In this document: positions 34,535 through 45,078 of the stretch, piece after piece
Numbering within the stretch: the first letter of the stretch is position 1
Layout: each line of letters starts with the position of its first letter
Assembly (NCBI RefSeq): GCF_011075055.1
Contig: NC_058146.1
Span: 2,294,001-2,358,000, forward strand
DNA: 64,000 nucleotides
Direction of reading: 5' to 3'
Source of the DNA: Mangifera indica
Taxonomy: Eukaryota; Streptophyta; Magnoliopsida; Sapindales; Anacardiaceae
Position numbers and translations under genes: made by a program
Notes under the pieces: generated by a model
Databases searched by the model: none
What the model saw: only the letters and a program-made list of their open reading frames with translations
Told to the model about the DNA's origin: nothing

Positions 34535-37500
34535 ATGGAAAATGAGGTTGACAAGCTTGTAGAAGTTAGGCCTGGAGATGAGGAAGTAGAGGAGAGGGTT
34601 CAGGTGGGCTCTGATGAGTCAAAAGATGTAGAGGAGGATGTCTTTAAGGAGGTGGTTGATACAAATGACCATGCACTTGATCAAGAAACAAAAGATGCAT
34701 CAGGAGATGATCATCTTGTTGTTGGTGATTCAGGGTTGCTAGTGGTTGATGACAGGACTAATGTAGGTAGTGAAATGGAGAGTTTTGAGGAGGTAACTCC
34801 TGTTCCTGGTGAGGTTTGGAATGTGGATGTGAGTGGGGATGAAGTGGTAGGAGGGGATATTGTTCATGGGGTTGCTGTGCCTGATAAGATTGATGAGGGA
34901 GGGAGTGGTAAAGTGGTACACGGTGAAATGAATGTGGGATTGGAGGTTTCTGACAAGATTGATGAGGGAGGTACCATGGGGGAAGAGGTGAGTGGTAAAT
35001 TAAATGAGCGAGTGGATGTATCTGAGGTTGGTGATAGAGTCGAAAGTGAAGTTTTGAATGTTGGGGTTGAGAGGCCTGAAAATGGGGATTCTGATAAGCT
35101 GGATTTTGAGGAATCACATGGGCATGCAAAATTGGAAAATGGAATTCCTGTGGTTGGAAAAGATAGTGAAATTCAGTTGAGTGGGGACATTCTACCTGAA
35201 GATGGTGAGATAAGAGAATCGAAGGAGGGTAACTTTGTTGTTGAATCACAAGATGACAGGGCTGCAGAACCTATTGATTTGGCAGTTGGCTCTCCGAAGG
35301 GGCTTCTAGATGATAGGGGTGAAGAGCTGAATGCTAAGGTCACTAGTCTGAATGAAGAACATCAGATAAATGAGACTGAGCAATTGAGAGAAGCTACATC
35401 TGGTGTAGGTGCTGCACAAGCTAATGGTGTGAACGGAGAATTGAAAGTTATTTCCACCAAACTTGATTCAGAGCATCAGCAGGAGGCTTGCATACTGGAA
35501 GGCACTTCAGCTGACTCGCCTAAAGATGTTGTGGAGGGGACAGGGACTCCGGAAATTGGAGGCTCACCTTCTTTACAAAAAACCACAGATGTGGTGAATG
35601 AAAATATTCAGATGGGTACAACTGATTTTCAACCTCAACGTGCAGGTGAAATAGTTCAGGAAGTTCATATTGTGGCTGAAGGGCCTGAAAAGAAAACAGT
35701 GAAGGATCAGGAACAGAATCAGAGCAATAGTCAAGTGATAAGGGAACGTGATATTCGGCCTGCATCTCAGATTGCTTCTTCTACTTCAAGATCAATGAAT
35801 ACTCCTCCTAACCGCCTTGCACCTCCAGCTGGCCTTGGGCGTGCTGCTTCTCTTTTGGATCCTGCCCCTCGTCTTGTGCAACAGCCTCGTGTAAATGGAT
35901 CTGCATCACATACACAAACCCAGCAAATTGAAGACCCTAGCAATGGGGAGTCTGAGGAGTATGATGAAACTCGTGAAAAACTTCAGATGATCAGGGTTAA
36001 GTTCTTGCGACTTGCACATAGGCTTGGGCAGACTCCACATAATGTTGTTGTGGCTCAGGTCTTATACAGACTGGGATTAGCTGAGCGACTGCGAGGAAGA
36101 AATGGTGGTCGTGTTGGTGCTTTCAGCTTTGACCGTGCAAGTGCCATGGCAGAGCAGCTTGAGGCAGCTGGGCAGGACCCACTTGATTTTTCTTGTACTA
36201 TCATGGTACTTGGAAAGAGTGGAGTTGGTAAAAGTGCAACAATTAATTCTATATTTGATGAAGTTATGTTCAATACTGATGCTTTTCAGATGGGTACAAA
36301 GAAAGTTCAGGATGTTGTAGGCACCGTGCAGGGGATTAGGGTAAGGGTTATCGATACTCCAGGCCTTCTTCCTTCTTGGTCTGATCAACGACAGAATGAG
36401 AAGATCCTACACTCTGTTAAGCGGTTTATCAAGAAAACACCCCCAGATATTGTGCTGTATCTTGACAGGTTGGACATGCAAAGCAGGGACTTTGGTGATA
36501 TGCCTCTATTGCGCACCATCACCGAGATATTTGGACCATCTATATGGTTTAATGCAATTGTGGTTCTGACACATGCAGCTTCTGCTCCACCTGATGGCCC
36601 AAATGGTACTGCCACTAGTTACGACATGTTTGTCACTCAACGCTCTCATGTTGTCCAGCAAGCCATTCGGCAGGCAGCAGGGGACATGCGGCTTATGAAT
36701 CCTGTTTCATTGGTGGAGAACCACTCTGCATGCCGAACAAACAGGGCTGGGCAGAGAGTCTTGCCAAATGGTCAAGTTTGGAAGCCTCATCTATTATTGC
36801 TTTCATTTGCATCAAAAATTCTGGCTGAAGCAAATGCTCTTTTAAAGTTGCAAGATTCTCCACCTGGGAGGCCTTTTACAAGCCGATCAAGGACGCCTCC
36901 TTTACCATTCCTTCTTTCATCCCTTCTCCAATCAAGACCACATGTAAAACTGCCCGAGGAGCAGTTTGGTGATGAGGACAGTGTAGATGATGATTTGGAT
37001 GAATCGTCAGAATCTGAAGATGAATTGGAATTGGATGAATTACCACCATTTAAACGTATGACGAAGGCCCAGGTGGCAAAGCTTTCTAGATCTCAGAAGA
37101 AGGCATATTTTGATGAGTTAGAGTACAGGGAAAAACTATTTATGAAGAAGCAGTTGAAAGAAGAAAAAAGGCGACGGAAGATGATGAAGAAAATGGCAGC
37201 TGCAGCTCAAGATATGCCAAGTGACTACAATGATAATGCAGAGGAGGAAAGTGGTGGTGCAGCATCTGTGCCAGTTCCTATGCCTGATTTAGCGTTACCT
37301 GCTTCTTTTGACTCTGATAATCCCACTCACCGTTACCGTTATCTTGATTCATCCAACCAGTGGCTTGTGAGGTCTGTTTTAGAAACTCATGGTTGGGATC
37401 ATGATGTTGGTTATGAAGGTATAAATGTAGAAAGACTGTTTGTTGTTAAAAACAAAATTCCAGTATCATTTTCTGGCCAGGTCACAAAGGACAAGAAGGA

Positions 37501-38092
37501 TGCCAATGTGCAAATGGAAATGACCAGTTCTCTAAAGCATGGCGAAGGGAAAGTGACTTCTTTAGGTTTTGATATGCAGACTGTTGGAAAGGACTTAGCT
37601 TATACTCTGCGTGGTGAGACAAGATTTAGTAATTTTAGGAGGAATAAGGCAACAGCTGGCCTCTCGGTTACACAAATGGGTGATTCCTTATCAGGTGGTA
37701 TGAAAGTTGAAGACAAATTGATTGTGAATAAACGATTCAGGGTGGTTATGAGTGGTGGTGCTATGACCAGTCGTGGTGATGTTGCATATGGAGGCAGTTT
37801 GGAAGCCCACTTGAGAGATAAAGACTATCCTCTTGGTCGATCACTGTCAACTCTTGGTCTTTCTGTCATGGATTGGCATGGAGACCTAGCCATTGGTTGC
37901 AATGTACAGTCCCAGGTCCCCATTGGACGATCAACAAATATGGTTGCTCGAGCCAATTTGAATAACAGAGGGGCAGGACAAGTCAGCATTCGCATCAATA
38001 GTTCAGAACAGCTTCAATTAGCATTAATTGGCTTCATTCCTCTATTAAAAAAGATCTTTGGTTATCATCAACAAAGTCAGTTTGGACAATGA
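34535..38092 (+). CDS. TOC132: TOC159-family preprotein import receptor GTPase, TOC132/TOC120 type
   Basis: An outer-envelope receptor of the chloroplast TOC translocon. The TOC132/120 class favours housekeeping, non-photosynthetic preproteins. Single coding exon, 1185 residues from the ATG at 34535. Residues ~1-470 form a very acidic, disordered A domain with a repeated DKIDEGG motif. The GTPase (G) domain spans about 490-770, with P-loop GKSGVGKS (about 560-567), DTPG (about 607-610) and VLTHAASAPPDGPNG. A Lys/Glu-rich charged segment (about 810-890) follows. The C-terminal M domain (RYRYLDSSNQWLVRSVLETH onward) contains SFSGQVTKDKKDANVQMEMT and SLGFDMQTVGKDLAYTLRGE, which fit TOC132/120 better than TOC159. 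The length is close to Arabidopsis TOC132 (about 1200). Orthology to TOC132 versus TOC120 is not resolved. Confidence 0.96.
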   Translation: MENEVDKLVEVRPGDEEVEERVQVGSDESKDVEEDVFKEVVDTNDHALDQETKDASGDDHLVVGDSGLLVVDDRTNVGSEMESFEEVTPVPGEVWNVDVSGDEVVGGDIVHGVAVPDKIDEGGSGKVVHGEMNVGLEVSDKIDEGGTMGEEVSGKLNERVDVSEVGDRVESEVLNVGVERPENGDSDKLDFEESHGHAKLENGIPVVGKDSEIQLSGDILPEDGEIRESKEGNFVVESQDDRAAEPIDLAVGSPKGLLDDRGEELNAKVTSLNEEHQINETEQLREATSGVGAAQANGVNGELKVISTKLDSEHQQEACILEGTSADSPKDVVEGTGTPEIGGSPSLQKTTDVVNENIQMGTTDFQPQRAGEIVQEVHIVAEGPEKKTVKDQEQNQSNSQVIRERDIRPASQIASSTSRSMNTPPNRLAPPAGLGRAASLLDPAPRLVQQPRVNGSASHTQTQQIEDPSNGESEEYDETREKLQMIRVKFLRLAHRLGQTPHNVVVAQVLYRLGLAERLRGRNGGRVGAFSFDRASAMAEQLEAAGQDPLDFSCTIMVLGKSGVGKSATINSIFDEVMFNTDAFQMGTKKVQDVVGTVQGIRVRVIDTPGLLPSWSDQRQNEKILHSVKRFIKKTPPDIVLYLDRLDMQSRDFGDMPLLRTITEIFGPSIWFNAIVVLTHAASAPPDGPNGTATSYDMFVTQRSHVVQQAIRQAAGDMRLMNPVSLVENHSACRTNRAGQRVLPNGQVWKPHLLLLSFASKILAEANALLKLQDSPPGRPFTSRSRTPPLPFLLSSLLQSRPHVKLPEEQFGDEDSVDDDLDESSESEDELELDELPPFKRMTKAQVAKLSRSQKKAYFDELEYREKLFMKKQLKEEKRRRKMMKKMAAAAQDMPSDYNDNAEEESGGAASVPVPMPDLALPASFDSDNPTHRYRYLDSSNQWLVRSVLETHGWDHDVGYEGINVERLFVVKNKIPVSFSGQVTKDKKDANVQMEMTSSLKHGEGKVTSLGFDMQTVGKDLAYTLRGETRFSNFRRNKATAGLSVTQMGDSLSGGMKVEDKLIVNKRFRVVMSGGAMTSRGDVAYGGSLEAHLRDKDYPLGRSLSTLGLSVMDWHGDLAIGCNVQSQVPIGRSTNMVARANLNNRGAGQVSIRINSSEQLQLALIGFIPLLKKIFGYHQQSQFGQ

Positions 38093-40166
38093 TGAAAATT
38101 AGGTTTAAATCTTCTGCTTAGCCTTGCGGTTGTAGGATAAAAAAATATTTGAAACAGCCATTTCAGAATGATCATCATCAAATAGGAAGCGAATGTAAGA
38201 TGTGGTTTCTCTATTTTGGTATTTCTTTCTTTATTCATATTAAATCTTTCTGGTTATACAGATTGTAGTAGTATTTGTTAGATACTTTGCATATGGTGAT
38301 TTTTGTTCTGATTAAACCATCGACCAAGCATTGCCTTTTGTTCAATCATGCTTCCGAGTAGGATAGTTTTCTCCGTTGGTTGTGCTTATTGATATGTATT
38401 TCGGAACTGGTCATAACCCGTCATCTTTATGTCATTCTTTGTTTCATTTCTCTTTCAAAATTCTTTGGCACTTCAGTTCTACACTAACATAAAACTCTGC
38501 TTCGTTTAATAATTTGTTCCTTTAACTTGGAACATCGATCCAATCTTTCCCATATTCAGGTATTGAATATAAAATATGTGCCTGTAATTGAAGAAAGTTG
38601 TGTTCTTATGCTTTCCTGTTGGCAGGCAAAGCCTTCAAACAAGTGATATTTATCACCACACACTCATTGCTCTGCAATCCTGAAACTGAAATGCTACAAC
38701 ACTTTGCAAAGTTGATATTGGTGATTCCTAAAGAAGTATTCTCTAGGCTCTACCGTGTGGGGCAAATGGGACCTCTGAGCATCGAGTAGAGACATCCATT
38801 TTCATTTTCCTCTTAAACCCAATAACCCATGTACACTGCTGACACGCTTGTCTCCCTTCTCTGAAGTTGGAAGCTGGTTTTCTCTTTGTAAGTTGCTGCT
38901 GATAATTGGAAATCGCCATTGGATATTTTCTTCCAACTATGTGCCAAGGATTTGTCAGTCAAGAGTGTCAACAGCATTTGAATTATAGAAAAGAAGATAT
39001 TGCAGTGAGAATAGATTTATCAAACAGCTCCATTAATTGAACTCCTGTCAATTTCTCTCAATTTATAGCCTAAATCCTGTCAAATGTATTGCAAAAGTCA
39101 ACAATGTCTGGTCTAGGGCCGGTTTGGTGCAACTCATTATGTTTTTATAGGTCTTTAATGGATTATGTCGTCAATTATATTTAAGATATTCTTTTAAATA
39201 TTTTATTATTTTTATGGGATTGTATCGGATTGGCTTGTGGACCTTACTCTAGGGCCTTGACACCATTTGCATTTTGCGGGCTATGCAAAAAAAACAGTGA
39301 AGTTTGAATTATGTCGTGTGTTGATTTAAACCTAAAATAGTAAATTAAATAGTATAAACTAGTTTCTTCATTTGGATTGTTTCACGCTAAGTTCAAACAA
39401 GACTCAACTTAAATTTGACTTAAGATTAATGTATTAAGATTTGAATTTGTTTCCAAAACAATTTAATTTAATATTTAATCTAAAATGGCTTAAATTCTAA
39501 TATTTGAATCGATTCACTCAAAAAAAAAAAAAATCAAATTCGTGGGCTTAAATTTAGTTCATTTATTTATGTCATGAATTCAAACTCATATAGTTCAGAT
39601 CTAATCTATAATTAATATAGGTATATCATTACTGTAACAAATTATAATGATGTTACTTTGTAAGTGGTGGTTCGATTAAGAAACTCAGGGTGATCCAAAC
39701 TTTCCTATACAAGTGATTAAGTTGTCGCCAAGTGTAGGTGATTTTACATCAATGACAATGATCAATATGACTGGCTACGGTGCCATGAAAAGAGGCACCA
39801 AAACCTTTTCGATCTTCCCACTGCCAATAATCTTGTGGGCTGTGGCCAGCACAAAAGAAAAGGCTTTGATTCTTTCAGTTAATTGGGAATAATATTCATC
39901 AATCGTGGCTTAAAACAGGGCTTTTATACTGCATAAATGAATATATATGATGGGAAACATATAGGACACATCATGCATACAAATTACGCTGCTCAATAAA
40001 GAATAATATTGCAGTCTAAATTAGGTTACCGACACATAAAAGTAACAAGAAAACATCATAAAATAAACTACTTATTCAGAAACTGCAATATCAAACATCA
40101 TTAAACTATGTAATTGTATGCATAATATTACGTGAATAATATCATAGAAGAAGCTACAGAGAAATC
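38093..40166. other. spacer between convergent TOC and dirigent genes
   Basis: This contains the TOC 3' UTR and the dirigent 3' flank. Around 39350-39600 there is an AT-rich low-complexity stretch of the 'sequence with GATTTAATTC' type also seen near 20640, 22100 and 56000. No gene seen. Confidence 0.4.
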
Positions 40167-40718
40167 CTAGTGAACGACTGTAACATTGTATCCAACAATG
40201 GCATCGCCAGTGGTAAGATCTAAAGAATACGTTTTGGCAATTGCATAGCCCCGAGCCAGTCGAAAAACGCCGGTGCCACCGACTATGGGCATCTCTCGGA
40301 CGGGAGTCAAAGCTCTATTGCTACCAAGAAGGCTGATAGAGCTGCCATTATAGATACCATCTGTGAACCCAAAGCTCATGGACATGATGAGACCAAGTTC
40401 ATCCTGGCAAGCTGACCCGTAAAGCCCTTGTCCCCGCCCCAAGAGCTTGGAGGTGGGATCTGGAGTTTCTGTCAATGGATCATCTGCCATCATGACAACA
40501 CCAAAAAGAGTTGGCGATTTATCTGTGCCGGTGGCCTGAGCCACCCTCACAGCACTCGGGTTCTTCCCACTTAGCGTGTCATGGAAGTAGAATTGCAAAT
40601 TGGTCACCGTCTCTTTTTCAGTCACCAGCTTCTGAACCCAACTTTCAGCCATCCCAGGCATGGCTTCCATTGCCAGGGTAACCACGAGCATACAAAGCAC
40701 AACCCTAAACTTTCCCAT
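40167..40718 (-). CDS. DIR: dirigent protein
   Basis: A secreted, disulphide-poor beta-barrel protein of the dirigent family, which guides stereoselective coupling of phenoxy radicals in lignan or lignin-related chemistry. Single exon, 183 residues from the ATG at 40718. I prefer this start because it opens directly into a signal peptide (GKFRVVLCMLVVTLAMEAMPGMAES), whereas the longer frame from 40817 adds 33 residues upstream and crosses the TATA box. Family motifs: NLQFYFHDTLSGKNPSAVRV, FGVVMMADDPLT, LGRGQGLYGSACQDELGLIM, FTDGIYNGSSISLLGSN, VGGTGVFRLARGYA, and GYNVTVVH at the end. Several N-glycosylation sites (NGS, NVT). The DIR-b/d-like sequence and the neighbours fit Arabidopsis At2g21100/21110, from memory. 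Confidence 0.93.
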   Translation of the reverse strand: MGKFRVVLCMLVVTLAMEAMPGMAESWVQKLVTEKETVTNLQFYFHDTLSGKNPSAVRVAQATGTDKSPTLFGVVMMADDPLTETPDPTSKLLGRGQGLYGSACQDELGLIMSMSFGFTDGIYNGSSISLLGSNRALTPVREMPIVGGTGVFRLARGYAIAKTYSLDLTTGDAIVGYNVTVVH

Positions 40719-40783
40719 ATCTTTTTTCTGCTTTCTGAAGACTTGAAAAGAATTGTGGACAAGAAGGAAAAGGACTAGAGATA

Positions 40784-40795
40784 CCTTTATAAAGG
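40784..40795 (-). promoter_or_regulatory. TATA box of the dirigent gene
   Basis: CCTTTATAAAGG, palindromic, about 70 bp upstream of the ATG at 40718. Its position supports the shorter start codon, because a start at 40817 would lie upstream of it. Confidence 0.55.
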
Positions 40796-41656
40796 AATGT
40801 GAGAGATTATTATTCAAAGGCTGTTTAACTACAATAGAGTTGGGAAGAAATAACAGCAGATAGGCCCCAACTACTGAATTTATAAGGCAATTAAAATTTA
40901 TTTTAAGTTTAATTCAATCAAATGAAGTAATCTCAAGTAAAGTTGTCGGTGATTCTCTGTAATTTTGCTTTTTTTTTTTTTCTCTTTTATGAATGCTTCT
41001 GTATGTAATATATGTTTTGGTGTCTTCCAGAAGAGTAAAATGTGGCTCACCTAACCCTCCCTTTCGATCTCCAAAATCATTTTACATCATAGGATTGAAG
41101 AAGTGACGAATAATTCAACCGATTGGCTACCTGTTTGGTTATAATTCTGGAGAATTATTCCATGCAAATTATTAAGGGAAATTGAAATTTTTAGCACTAT
41201 TTTATTCCGTGTATACAAAATTGTCACCTATCCTAAAGCTTTCATAAATATACTACAACAGTACTCACCTTCCCCAAAATACCCCTCTTTAATCTTTCAA
41301 GCATATATTCTCTCTTTCTTTTTCTCTGCAACTTTTTTCTCTCCTCTTTCTTATCTTTTAAGTGATAAAATAATCATGTAGAAAATAGAATAAATGTTTC
41401 AAAAATAAAAGAAGAAAGGAAAAAACTGAAAAGGGAAATAGATTTCAGATTAACAATTCTTTACTAAAAAAAAAACTGAAAAAAAAGTGAAAAAAGGTTG
41501 TCAAAAAAAAAACTGAAGAAAAAAACTAATTGGCAAATCTTATTCGGTAGATTTCAGAGTTCAGAAAACTGGAAAAAGAAAACTGGAAATCTTATCGATA
41601 GATTGGGTATTTAATTAAAAAGAAAACTGGAAAAAAAAAAATAAAAATAGTTGGCA

Positions 41657-41722
41657 GGGGTTGGCGTTTTATAATTTTTGGGGGTTGGCGGATAATACTT
41701 TTTTACAAGCAAATGGTTGGCG
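41657..41722. repeat. unpaired GGTTGGCG half-units at the left of the AT core
   Basis: Three same-orientation copies, GGGGTTGGCG (41657-41666), GGGGTTGGCG (41681-41690) and TGGTTGGCG (41714-41722), without facing CGCCAACC partners nearby. They are the same half-unit as the hairpin blocks further right. Confidence 0.7.
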
Positions 41723-41997
41723 TCACCAGACACAAACCCATTATATTATATTATAATATAATATAATTATATCATATTATTATAAATTATATAATATATT
41801 ATATTATATTATAATATAATATAATATTATATAATTTAATATATAAAATGAACTGATAAGGGTTTTCGTCAATCCTGGCAATAATATATACATATATTAT
41901 ATTATATAAATATTATATATAATATATTAATAATAATAATAATATATATTTTATTATATATAATATATAATTATATTATATATAATATTTATAATAA

Positions 41998-42042
<45 letters not shown>

Positions 42043-42043
<1 letters not shown>

Positions 42044-42110
42044 CCAAAGGTTGGCGGCATCGCCAACCTTTGGCGACGCCAAGGGTTGGCAACCCCGCCA
42101 ACCTTTGGTA
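42043..42110. repeat. double GC hairpin block 1
   Basis: Two palindromes joined by TTTGGCGACGCCAAG. The first has arms AAAGGTTGGCG and CGCCAACCTTT around CAT-type loops; the second runs GGGTTGGC to GCCAACC. Outer ends ACCAAAGG and CCTTTGGT also pair. It is embedded directly in (TA)n sequence. Confidence 0.85.
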
Positions 42111-42457
42111 ATTATATATTATATATTATACATATAATATTTAATATATAATATTATATATAAAATATATAATATATAATATTATATATAATATATACAA
42201 ATAATAATATTATATAAATAATATATAATATTATATTATATAATTTTATATAAATTATATATTATATAATTATAAATAATATATATATTATATAATATAA
42301 TATATTATATAATTACAAATATTAAGTATAATATCTTATATAAATATATAATATAATTATAATTATAATTATAATATAATATAATATAAAAATATATTAT
42401 ATTATATTATTAACAATATATAAAATATATTATAATAATAATATAATATATATTATA

Positions 42458-42496
<39 letters not shown>

Positions 42497-42510
42497 TATA
42501 ATACTTAATA

Positions 42511-42536
42511 AGGGTTTGCGGAATCCGCCAACCTTT
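42511..42536. repeat. GC hairpin block 2
   Basis: AGGGTTTGCGG facing CCGCCAACCTTT around AAT, with one mismatch in the stem. AT sequence on both sides. Confidence 0.65.
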
Positions 42537-42940
42537 ACTGTTATATATAATATATAAAATATATATTATAATATATTTAATAATATATATAATACATTTT
42601 TTATATATTATATATATTATAATATATATTATATAATATAAAATATTAATATATTATATATAATATTATTTAATAATATTAATATAATAATATAATCTAA
42701 CAATATATATACATATAAGGTTGGCGTAATAATTCCCAGAATTTCCCAAAAAAATATTATATAATATAATATATGTATATATTATTTGTCATTTTATATA
42801 ATATATAATATATTTTATTTTATTTCATAAAAGGGTGCGTATTTCAATACTTGTATTTTGTATTTTATAAAGAGATGAGACTCATATCAATGAAAATGCT
42901 ACAGTATTATATTATAATATAATATATATATAATATATAA

Positions 42941-42972
42941 ACCAAGGGTTGGCGATGCCGCCAACCCTTGGT
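42941..42972. repeat. GC hairpin block 3
   Basis: ACCAAGGGTTGGCG and CGCCAACCCTTGGT face each other around a 4-base loop: a 14-bp perfect stem. A half-unit AAGGTTGGCG without partner lies to its left at 42717-42726. Confidence 0.85.
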
Positions 42973-43300
42973 AACAAAATTATATATTATATTAATATAT
43001 ATTATATAAAATATAATATAATATAATTATATATTATAATATATTAAATATAATATATAATTATATAATTATAATATATTACATAATATATAATATTAAT
43101 AATAATATTATATTATTAATAATATAATATGTTATTTTAATATTATATAATTATTTTATTAAATTATAATATTATATATATTTTATTATATAATTATTAA
43201 TAATATAATATATTATTATAATAATATAATATATAATATATTTTAATATAATTGTTTGGCCAATTGTTTTTTTAACCTTCAAAAAAAATAAAGCAAGCAG

Positions 43301-43356
43301 AGGGTTGGCGACGCCAACCCTCACAGATATTAAAAGGCAAAGGGTTCCGCCAACCC
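43301..43356. repeat. GC hairpin blocks 4 and 5
   Basis: AGGGTTGGCG-A-CGCCAACCCT (43301-43321) is a perfect 10-bp stem with a one-base centre. Twenty bases on, AGGGTTCCGCCAACCC (43341-43356) looks like a copy with a collapsed centre. Confidence 0.75.
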
Positions 43357-43357
43357 A

Positions 43358-43415
<58 letters not shown>

Positions 43416-43654
43416 TTAATTATATATATAATTATATTATATATTAATATTATATTATATATTTAATATATTATAATATATAATTATAATTATATATATT
43501 ATATTTAATATATTATATTATATTTTTAATTAGAATATTATAATTATATTATAATATTATATAATATATTATAATAATATATAAAATTAATATAATAATA
43601 TATTATTAATATAATATATAATATTATAATATAATATATTATATATATTAATAT

Positions 43655-43680
43655 AAAGGGCTGACGGTCACCAACCCTTT
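43655..43680. repeat. GC hairpin block 6, degraded
   Basis: AAAGGGCTGACGGTCACCAACCCTTT: outer arms AAAGGG and CCCTTT pair perfectly, the middle carries substitutions from the GGTTGGCG consensus. Confidence 0.65.
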
Positions 43681-43773
43681 ATATATATTATAATATAATA
43701 ATATTATAATATATTATATAATAATATAAAAAATTAATATATTAATATAATAATATATATAATATATTAGTAT

Positions 43774-43836
43774 AAATGGTTGGCGGAATCGCCAACCCTT
43801 GGCGACGCCAAGGGTTGGCGATTTCGCCAACCATTT
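43774..43836. repeat. nested GC palindrome, block 7
   Basis: A 63-bp near-perfect palindrome centred on CTTGGCG-A-CGCCAAG. Each half itself contains a smaller palindrome (GGTTGGCGGAATCGCCAACC and GGTTGGCGATTTCGCCAACC). Outer arms AAATGG and CCATTT pair. It could form one long cruciform or a three-hairpin structure. Confidence 0.85.
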
Positions 43837-45078
43837 TATATATATAAAAAATATATAATTATTAATAATATAATATATTTTAATATTATTATAATATTAT
43901 AATAAAATAAAATATTATATATATTATTACATTTAATAATATAATATAATATATATTATTATAATATTATATTATATATTATTATAATATATTCCTTATA
44001 TGTATAGTACAAGAATAATTTCCAGAATTTCACGCTTACGTTTATTTTTTTTTCGGTTTATCTTAAATTTTTTTTTTTCAGTTTTAATCCTTAAATGTTA
44101 ATTTTTTTTTTCAGTTAAATCCTACTAAATGATTTTTTTTATGGTCATTTCTTCCAGGATATAAAATTGATGTAGCTGATTTTTTTGTGGGTTGATCTTT
44201 TCTTTTTTAAATCCTTACTTTGAAGAATTCTTAATCTGAAGAATTCTTCAAAGTGATTTACTGCTTTTGTTTTTGAAGATGAGGAAGAAGAGAGAGTGAT
44301 TCTTTTATCACTTTGGAAGAAGAGGAAGAAGAGAGAAAAAAGTTGCAGAGAAGAAGAGAGAGAATTTGTGTATAAAAAATTGAAGAGGGGTATTTTGGGG
44401 AAGGTGAGTACTGTTATGGTATATTTGTGAAAGCTTTAGGATAGGTGGTAATTTTGTAAACACGGAATAAAATAGTGCTAAAAATTTCAATTTCCCAATT
44501 ATTAATATTGTATTTTTGCTTTTACTGGCATAATCAATACGTAATTTAATTCGAGAAAGTAAATGCAAATCTTGTCAAAAGATTTGCCGCTTGTTCTCAA
44601 CCTCAAGACAAGACCGATCCATTTAAGTAGACTTTTTTTTATTACTAAATGGTATCACCTAACCCACCATATGTTTATTCTTAATTTACCTCTGCATGAT
44701 TACAGGATGTTAAGATAAAACTTAAGGATTAAATGCTTATAAGCAGCTTAGTTAAGGTTTGAACATCAGGGTTAGTAAAATTGGTAGAGTATTGAAACTT
44801 TTAGAGAGGAAGTTTGGGTTTAAGGATTTGCCACACTGGTCATTTGCAATGCTAGTGGAATGTATGTCCCTACCAGTCAAGGTAAAGTGAGTCTGGTGGC
44901 ATACTAAGATTTGCTTTTACATGGGGAAAGTTTACTGGGAGCTAGGATCATGTTGAAAATTCTCGATAACTATGAAACAGGACTTGATCACAAATACTAT
45001 TACACCTTGAACTGGTTCAAATGACAAAATAATGTTCTATTAGGAGAACTTGAATTGATATGGCGTTTAATTGAAGCT

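Larger units (their letters stand above)
41176..44496. mobile_element. 3.3-kb non-autonomous MULE-like element with AT core and GC hairpins
   Basis: The ends are perfect inverted repeats for the first 36 bp (starting GGGAAATTGAAATTTTTAGC) and remain alike for about 200 bp (41176-41375 against 44295-44496). An exact 9-bp duplication AATTATTAA flanks both sides (41167-41175, 44497-44505), the size made by Mutator-like transposases. The inner sub-terminal parts are A-rich or T-rich facing arms. The core from about 41740 to 43990 is nearly pure A/T, including long (TA)n runs at 42007-42042 and 43363-43408, interrupted by GC-rich blocks (listed separately). There is no open frame of note, so movement would depend on a transposase in trans. 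The high TIR identity suggests a recent insertion. Confidence 0.85.

Noticed and set aside
40719..40817. 33-residue N-terminal extension of the dirigent protein.
   Set aside because: It would place the start upstream of a good TATA box, and the ATG at 40718 opens directly into a signal peptide.
41657..43836. Regular GC blocks considered as a CRISPR-like array or tandem satellite.
   Set aside because: Spacing is irregular (from 20 bp to several hundred), the spacers are low-complexity AT, and the units are palindromes in a eukaryotic transposon.
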